NCBI RefSeq assembly: GCF_000220395.1
Contig: NW_004086040.1
Coordinates: 1-64,000, forward strand
Source of the DNA: Ichthyophthirius multifiliis
Lineage: Eukaryota > Ciliophora > Oligohymenophorea > Hymenostomatida
Direction of reading: 5' to 3'
DNA: 64,000 nucleotides
In this document: positions 58,650 through 64,000 of the stretch, in pieces
Position numbering within the stretch: the first letter of the stretch is position 1
Layout of the letters: each line of letters begins with the position of its first letter
Translations under genes and position numbers: made by a program
The notes under the pieces: generated by a model
The model's database searches: none
Told to the model about the DNA's origin: nothing
The model's input: the letters and a program-made list of their open reading frames with translations, nothing else

Positions 58650-59888
58650 TTTTTAAAAATGTATGTAAATATCATAAAAATAATCATGTTCAAATATAAA
58701 ATATTATTTTTTTATAAATAAATATTTATAATTATTTAATAATATAAACTTTTAATAAGTTATTTTTTTAAATAAAAATTTAAAAAATTTAATTGTTATT
58801 CACTTTAAAATTTATAATGAAATGCATCTTTAATTATATTAAATTTGTTAATTTAGTGTATTTTAAGAATACTTTCGATTTTATCATTTTTTTTCAATAA
58901 GTTTATCCTATTTACAATATTGAATATTATAATATAAATTAATAATTTTTATTCTTTAATACATTTTTTAATAAAACTTTAATCTTTACATATATATGCC
59001 TTATCAAAATTATAAAAAAATTATTATTATAAATCATTTTTATTAAAAAATTTTTTTTTTTTTTTTTGTAAAATATATATTTTTAAAAAATAATTACTTT
59101 ATTAAAATAATCTAACTTTTACATATAAAATAAAAGTATCTTTATATCTTTACTATTAATTATTGATTCAGTTCTTAAATTTTAATAAATAGTTTTCTAT
59201 ACATAATTTTTAATTTTTTTATATTTAAGCGGCGACTTTATTTATTTCTGTTTTAAAAGTTAAATTTTTTTCTTAAATTTCCTATTTTAACAATATAGAA
59301 ATTATTAACCTCGTATTTTGATTACAAAAACCTATCAAAAATAAAAAAATTATTTACCATTTTTTTATATTGAGTTTTTATATAAAAAATGAAAGAAAAA
59401 AAGTTATAATAAACAGTAATATATATTCTTCAATAATTCTTTTATATATAATATAAATGCACTCATCCATTTCTTGTTTTTTACAAACTCTAATATTATG
59501 TAAATATATAAATATATTTTTTAAAATTATTAATAAATATTTATATTTTACTCAATTTCGATTTTTGTACTAAAACTTACTTAATATATTATCTTCAATT
59601 TTTTATATAAGCATTTAGTTAAAACAAAAAATATAAAAATAAAATCGATATCAAAATCTCATTTTTTAATGACTCATTTTCATCGAAAAAACATTACTAT
59701 TTTTTGATGTTTTTATCAATTAAATAAATTAAAATATAATAAACTATAACATTATTATATTTTATATTATTATTAATTTACATAAAAATAATTAATTAAC
59801 ATTTTTATAAAAAAAATTTAAAAATCAATTTTTTATTTATCAAAAATTAAAAACATCGTAATATATAAATCAATAAGTTAAAAATAAA
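58650..59888. other. Intergenic region
   Basis: About 1.2 kb of T-rich spacer including a 16-T run near 59050. No gene recognised. Confidence 0.5.
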
Positions 59889-62800
59889 TGGACTAAAAGA
59901 TTATCCCTCAAGAATTTTATGAATATAAAAATTTAAAAAAATATTTTCTTTTTTGGAAACGATACTAAATAAATAGATAAAATAGAACTAGCTAATTTGA
60001 AAGTTTTATTTCGCTAAATTAATAGAAAAAATTAAAATACTGTTTTTAATAATGGTAAAAAATTATATTGTTCAACAAAATACAAAGCCAAAGGAATGAA
60101 ATATAAAATTATAAAAAATAAATATATTAATATTTTCAATTTAAAAATAATTCTTAAAAATATTAAATATTAACTAAGTGCATGCTTGCTTTATAAAAAA
60201 ATTGCTATTGTTAAAAGTTTAAAAGGATTATAAAAATAAAGCATAAATAAAGAATTTTATAAAAATATATGAATATGATAAAAGATCTAACTATTTACAG
60301 TTTTAAAAATGAATTATAAATTTACTAGACTGCAAGAAATTTTTATAAAAAAAGTTTAAAAAAAACTATTTTAATATGCTTAAAGATTGTGTAATAATTT
60401 CAAAGTAAAATTTGATTTTAGAAGAGTTTGTAAAATTTTAAGCTAAAAAATCTCTTTTTTTTAAATTGAAAAAATACTTATTAAAATAATTATAACTAAA
60501 ATAAAAATTCTAAATTATAAATTATAAAGTAAAATTTTAGATTAAAAAGAAATATTTTAGTGAATTTGTGGATATTTCAATAAAATATTATTATGCGAAA
60601 AGCTTTTATTAAAAAAATATTTAGAATTAATTATTTTAAATTTTAAAAAACAAGTAAAATAATTATTATAATTAAATATTTAAAATTTTTTAATTTTATA
60701 TAAATGCTAGTCTTTAAAAAAAAAAAAATATGAATATATCATAAATAGTTTTTAAAATATGTAAAAATAAAAACTTAAATAAAAAATTATTAATCAAATT
60801 GATATTAATTATAAGAATGTGTATAAATAAAAAAAAAATATTTAAAAAATTAAGTTGATTAAATTATAAAAATGTTATTAATAATTGAATTAATATTATA
60901 TAAACAAAGTAAATAAACGAAAAAACTTTAAAACTCTTATAAATATTATTGTAATAAAGTCGTGAAGAATTATTTTTTAAATTTTTTTTTATTCTATAAA
61001 AAAAAACTATATAATAAAATTAAAAGTTTGAATGCTTAAATAAAATTAAAAAAAAATACTTTTTAAAACTTAAATCAAACATATAAATTAAAAAGTAATT
61101 AACTCATTAATATATAATCTTTATTTTTATTATTTTTTAAAATATAAAATAGATAATAAAATATTTTTTATTAAAATGGTATTTAAACTATTGAAAAAAT
61201 TATAAAATAACTTTACTTTAATTAGTTTATAAAAAATTATAAAATAATTATTTTTATATAGATTTAAGCTTTTTATAAAAGAAAATAATTTTTATAAAAT
61301 GCCTTTTAGAAAATGAAACAATATTCTCAAAAACAATAAAGTATAAAATATAAGATAAAAGCTTTTAGACATATACATTTAAAAAAGCAACTATATTAAA
61401 TTATTAATTAATGGTAAAATTAAGCAAAGTTAAAGAAACTTTAAAAATAAAAAATTTAATAATTTTAATCAATAAAAAAAATCAAACAAATGTTAAAATT
61501 TTTTTAATTACTTTTACAAAATAATCTAAAAAACATTTAATATTTAAAATAATTTTAATTTAAGAAAACTAGATTATATTTTAATAATTGGAAACTAATA
61601 AATGATTAAAAAATTGAGTATAAATAGAAAATTAAATAAGTTAATTAAATTTAATTATATATTTATTTTCAGTATTTAATGGATGCATGCTAATTTAAAT
61701 AGAAATAAATAAATGAAAAATTAAAAAATAAAATTCAGAAAAAATATTTTAAAGCTTTAATATAATATGCTTTATAAAAACGTAAAAACTTAGGTTTAAA
61801 AATAATTTATAAAAGAAAAATAATAACAAAATTACTTTAAAATATTTTAAAAATTAAAATAATTAAATTTAAACTAATAATTAATAAATTAACTTACATA
61901 AATAAGCTAAAACAAAAATATTATAAAAGATTTGTCTAATATTTTTATAAAAAAAAAAATAAGATAAAGATAATACTAAATAATGTAAATTAAAAATAAT
62001 TTAATTGAAAAATATGCTTACTATAAATGGAAGTAAATTTATTTAAAAAATAGGCAAAAAACAGACTTAATTAAAAGAAATATTTACTTAACTAAAAAAA
62101 TAGCAATAAATAAAATAAGAAAAAGAATTATTTACTTGCAAAAATCAAAAAAATAATTATAAAAATATTTATTTTAGGTTTAATAAAAATTCTTCTTTTT
62201 TTTAAGATTAATTGTTTAAGATATCAGAATTCGAAATTAATAAAAACTTTAATATTTTGAGGATAAACTAAGAAAAAACTATTTAAAATTTTATTTTATT
62301 TAATTAAAAAATAATCTAATTTTAATAAATAAATAAAATATTGCTTAGTAAAAGTAATATGAATTAAAAATAAAATTAAAATATTTTTTTTGTTTGAAAT
62401 AAAATTGGAAAAATATTTAATAAGTAAAACTTATTTAATTCTAATAATTAAAGAAATAAAAAGAGAATTAAAAAGAAAAGAAAATTATTAGATTTTATTA
62501 AATAGTTTAATATCTTATTACAAAAAAATACATGTATAAATTTCTTAAACGAATAAAAATATTTTTTAAAATAAAAATTATTCAAAATATAAATCAATAA
62601 ATTGAATAAAAAATTCTTTTTTAAAAAAATTAATTCAATAATAATATTGCAATACATAAAGATAATAAATTATGGGTTGTTATTTAAAAATTAAAACATT
62701 TTTAATAATTTAATATTAAAAAAAATATTTTTTAATGCTTTTTTGAATATTAATAAAAAAAACGAATATAAAAATATGCTATTATTAAATATATTAATAA

Positions 62801-63047
62801 TATTAAATACTAATACTTTAAATAAATGATTAAGTTTTTAATTTTAAAAAAGAAAATTGGAATTATTAATAAAATTTAAATGAATAGAATTAAATATTAA
62901 ATGTGGAAAATTTGGAAAAGAAAATATTTTTAAGTTTATTAATATAATTAAAATAGAAAAACACAAATTTTAAAAATATAAGAAAATCTAAAAAAATAAT
63001 ATAGCTAAACTAATCAAATTATTAATAATTTAAAAAATAAAATTTGA
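59889..63047 (+). CDS. Sfi1-like centrin-binding repeat protein
   Basis: The plus strand is strongly A-rich for 3 kb. In the ciliate code it gives short repeats of the Sfi1 kind, aromatic-rich helices with W or Y at the anchor: YFLFWKRYQIN, LKYCFQQWQKII, LKKYLLKQLQLKQKF, KYAYYKWKQIYLKNRQ, MWKIWKRKYFQ. Sfi1/Sfr proteins form long alpha-helical rods that bind centrin at basal bodies. The start is MDQKIIPQEFYEYKNLKKYF and the stop TGA 63045-63047. Between them the frame moves several times, with either short introns or indels (for example near 60410-60420), so the protein cannot be given as one string. Only a minority of repeats keep the tryptophan. The identification rests on repeat style and composition. 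Confidence 0.55.
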
Positions 63048-63217
63048 TAATTAATTAATATAATTTTTTTATTTATTTTTAATTATTCTAAAAAAAATCA
63101 AAAATATAATTAAATTAATAAATATATATAAAAATAAATTACACATAAATAATATTTAGTTTAAAATAAATTAAGTATAAATTAAAAATATAAAAAATTT
63201 TAATAATAGATAGTAAA

Positions 63218-64000
63218 ATGGCCGAAACTAAATACAAAAATTTACTAGAATAAATTGATTTAAAGCTCGATAAACAAAATAAAATATAATAAAAAAGTTA
63301 TAATGACCCATCTTAATTTTCAATTTAAAGTTTACTTTAGAAAATAGAAGGAAACGATGAGTAAGAAAACACTTAAAATTTGAAAAAACAGCTTGAAGAT
63401 TTGAATAAAAGAAGCGTATTTTTATTAATATAAAATAAAAAAAAAAAAATTATAAAAGAAACTTCTATAAGAACCCGAATCAATAGGTAAACAAGAAAAA
63501 GCTGAAAGAAAAGCTAATTATGAAATAATAAAGGATGATGTAGCTAAATGGATTCCTATAATAAAAAAAGCAAGAGAAGCAGATCATTTGAATTTTAGTA
63601 ATAAAGATACAAGATTAGATTAAAGAATGTAAAAAATAGTTTTCATATTTATTTATTTTAAAAAATAAATAAATTAAAATTAGAAATTATATTAGTGGAA
63701 CTGATTTAAAACAGAATAAAATAGCTTTAACTATTGAATAAAAACTTTAAGAACTAAATTTAAAAACTGAAAAATAAATAAGAGCAAAAGAAATAGAAAT
63801 ATTAGAAAAAATAGATCCTAAAGAAGCTAAAAAAAGAATAAACGAAATTCAAAAATAAAAAAATTTAATGTTTTATTAAGAATTAAAAAATAAAAGAGTT
63901 TCGAAAATAAAAAGCAAACTTTATCACAAAATTAAAAATAAAAAAAAACTTAAATAAAAAATGGAAGAATTAAATGATCCAAACTTAAGAAAATAAGAAG
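63218..64000 (+). CDS. UTP14: UTP14, U3 snoRNP/SSU processome subunit (5' part)
   Basis: UTP14 activates the DEAH helicase Dhr1 during release of U3 snoRNA from pre-40S particles. The start MAETKYKNLLEQIDLKLDK leads to a charged N-terminus, then WIPIIKKAREADHLNF. After two introns (63416 to about 63457, and about 63629-63684), the diagnostic block KRVSKIKSKLYHKIKNKKK is followed by MEELNDPNLRKQE at the window edge. The KIKSKxYxKI motif is the family hallmark. The gene is cut off by the end of the window, so only about the first 225 residues are seen. It was probably nucleolar. It lies 170 bases downstream of the Sfi1-like gene on the same strand. Confidence 0.85.

Overview
The window is one end of a ciliate macronuclear chromosome. 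It opens with about 11 perfect CCCCAA telomere repeats. The DNA is extremely AT-rich. The genes only read through if TAA and TAG mean glutamine and TGA is the sole stop, and their GT-AG introns are about 37-70 nt long. CCCCAA telomeres, this code and this composition fit an oligohymenophorean (Tetrahymena/Ichthyophthirius type); Ichthyophthirius or a similarly AT-rich relative is my best guess, by inference only.

Layout. 0-10 kb: a truncated hemoglobin, a PARG-type poly(ADP-ribose) glycohydrolase, a class I methyltransferase on the minus strand, and a MORN-repeat protein with an acylation-type N-terminus. 10-21.8 kb: a membrane-anchored PPR protein, a large unknown gene, an intact M1 zinc aminopeptidase, and a C2H2/AT-hook protein. 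22.1-25.4 kb: a kinase-like gene (minus strand) with an extraordinary 3' end. 25.9-37.3 kb: RING+PX protein, small secreted cysteine-rich protein, degenerate dihydroorotate dehydrogenase, a CFAP107-like candidate, endonuclease V and several unknowns. 37.6-44.2 kb: DDI1, a tRNA-Thr(UGU) and CHMP5/Vps60. 45-64 kb: a helical-repeat protein, a large coiled-coil protein, a 5'-nucleotidase-like enzyme, an LRR-ankyrin protein, an Sfi1-like repeat protein and the start of UTP14. Between genes lie AT-rich spacers with (AT)n tracts.

Main discovery. At 22.2-24.2 kb the minus strand carries the pattern AG-NNN-GT about every 49 bases. Read as introns and exons, this is 38 consecutive exons of exactly three bases (one codon each), preceded by a 12-nt exon, followed by a 6-nt exon and closed by a 60-nt exon ending in TGA. 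They are separated by introns of 38-59 nt. The pieces join in phase 0 onto the kinase-like reading frame and give a hydrophilic, tryptophan-containing C-terminus. I know of no described gene with so many single-codon exons in a row.

Quality note. Several genes run intact for 500-900 codons, but many others change frame once or more, often in or next to A or T homopolymers and without a usable intron. I think assembly indels are more likely than gene death for most, but the sequence alone cannot decide.
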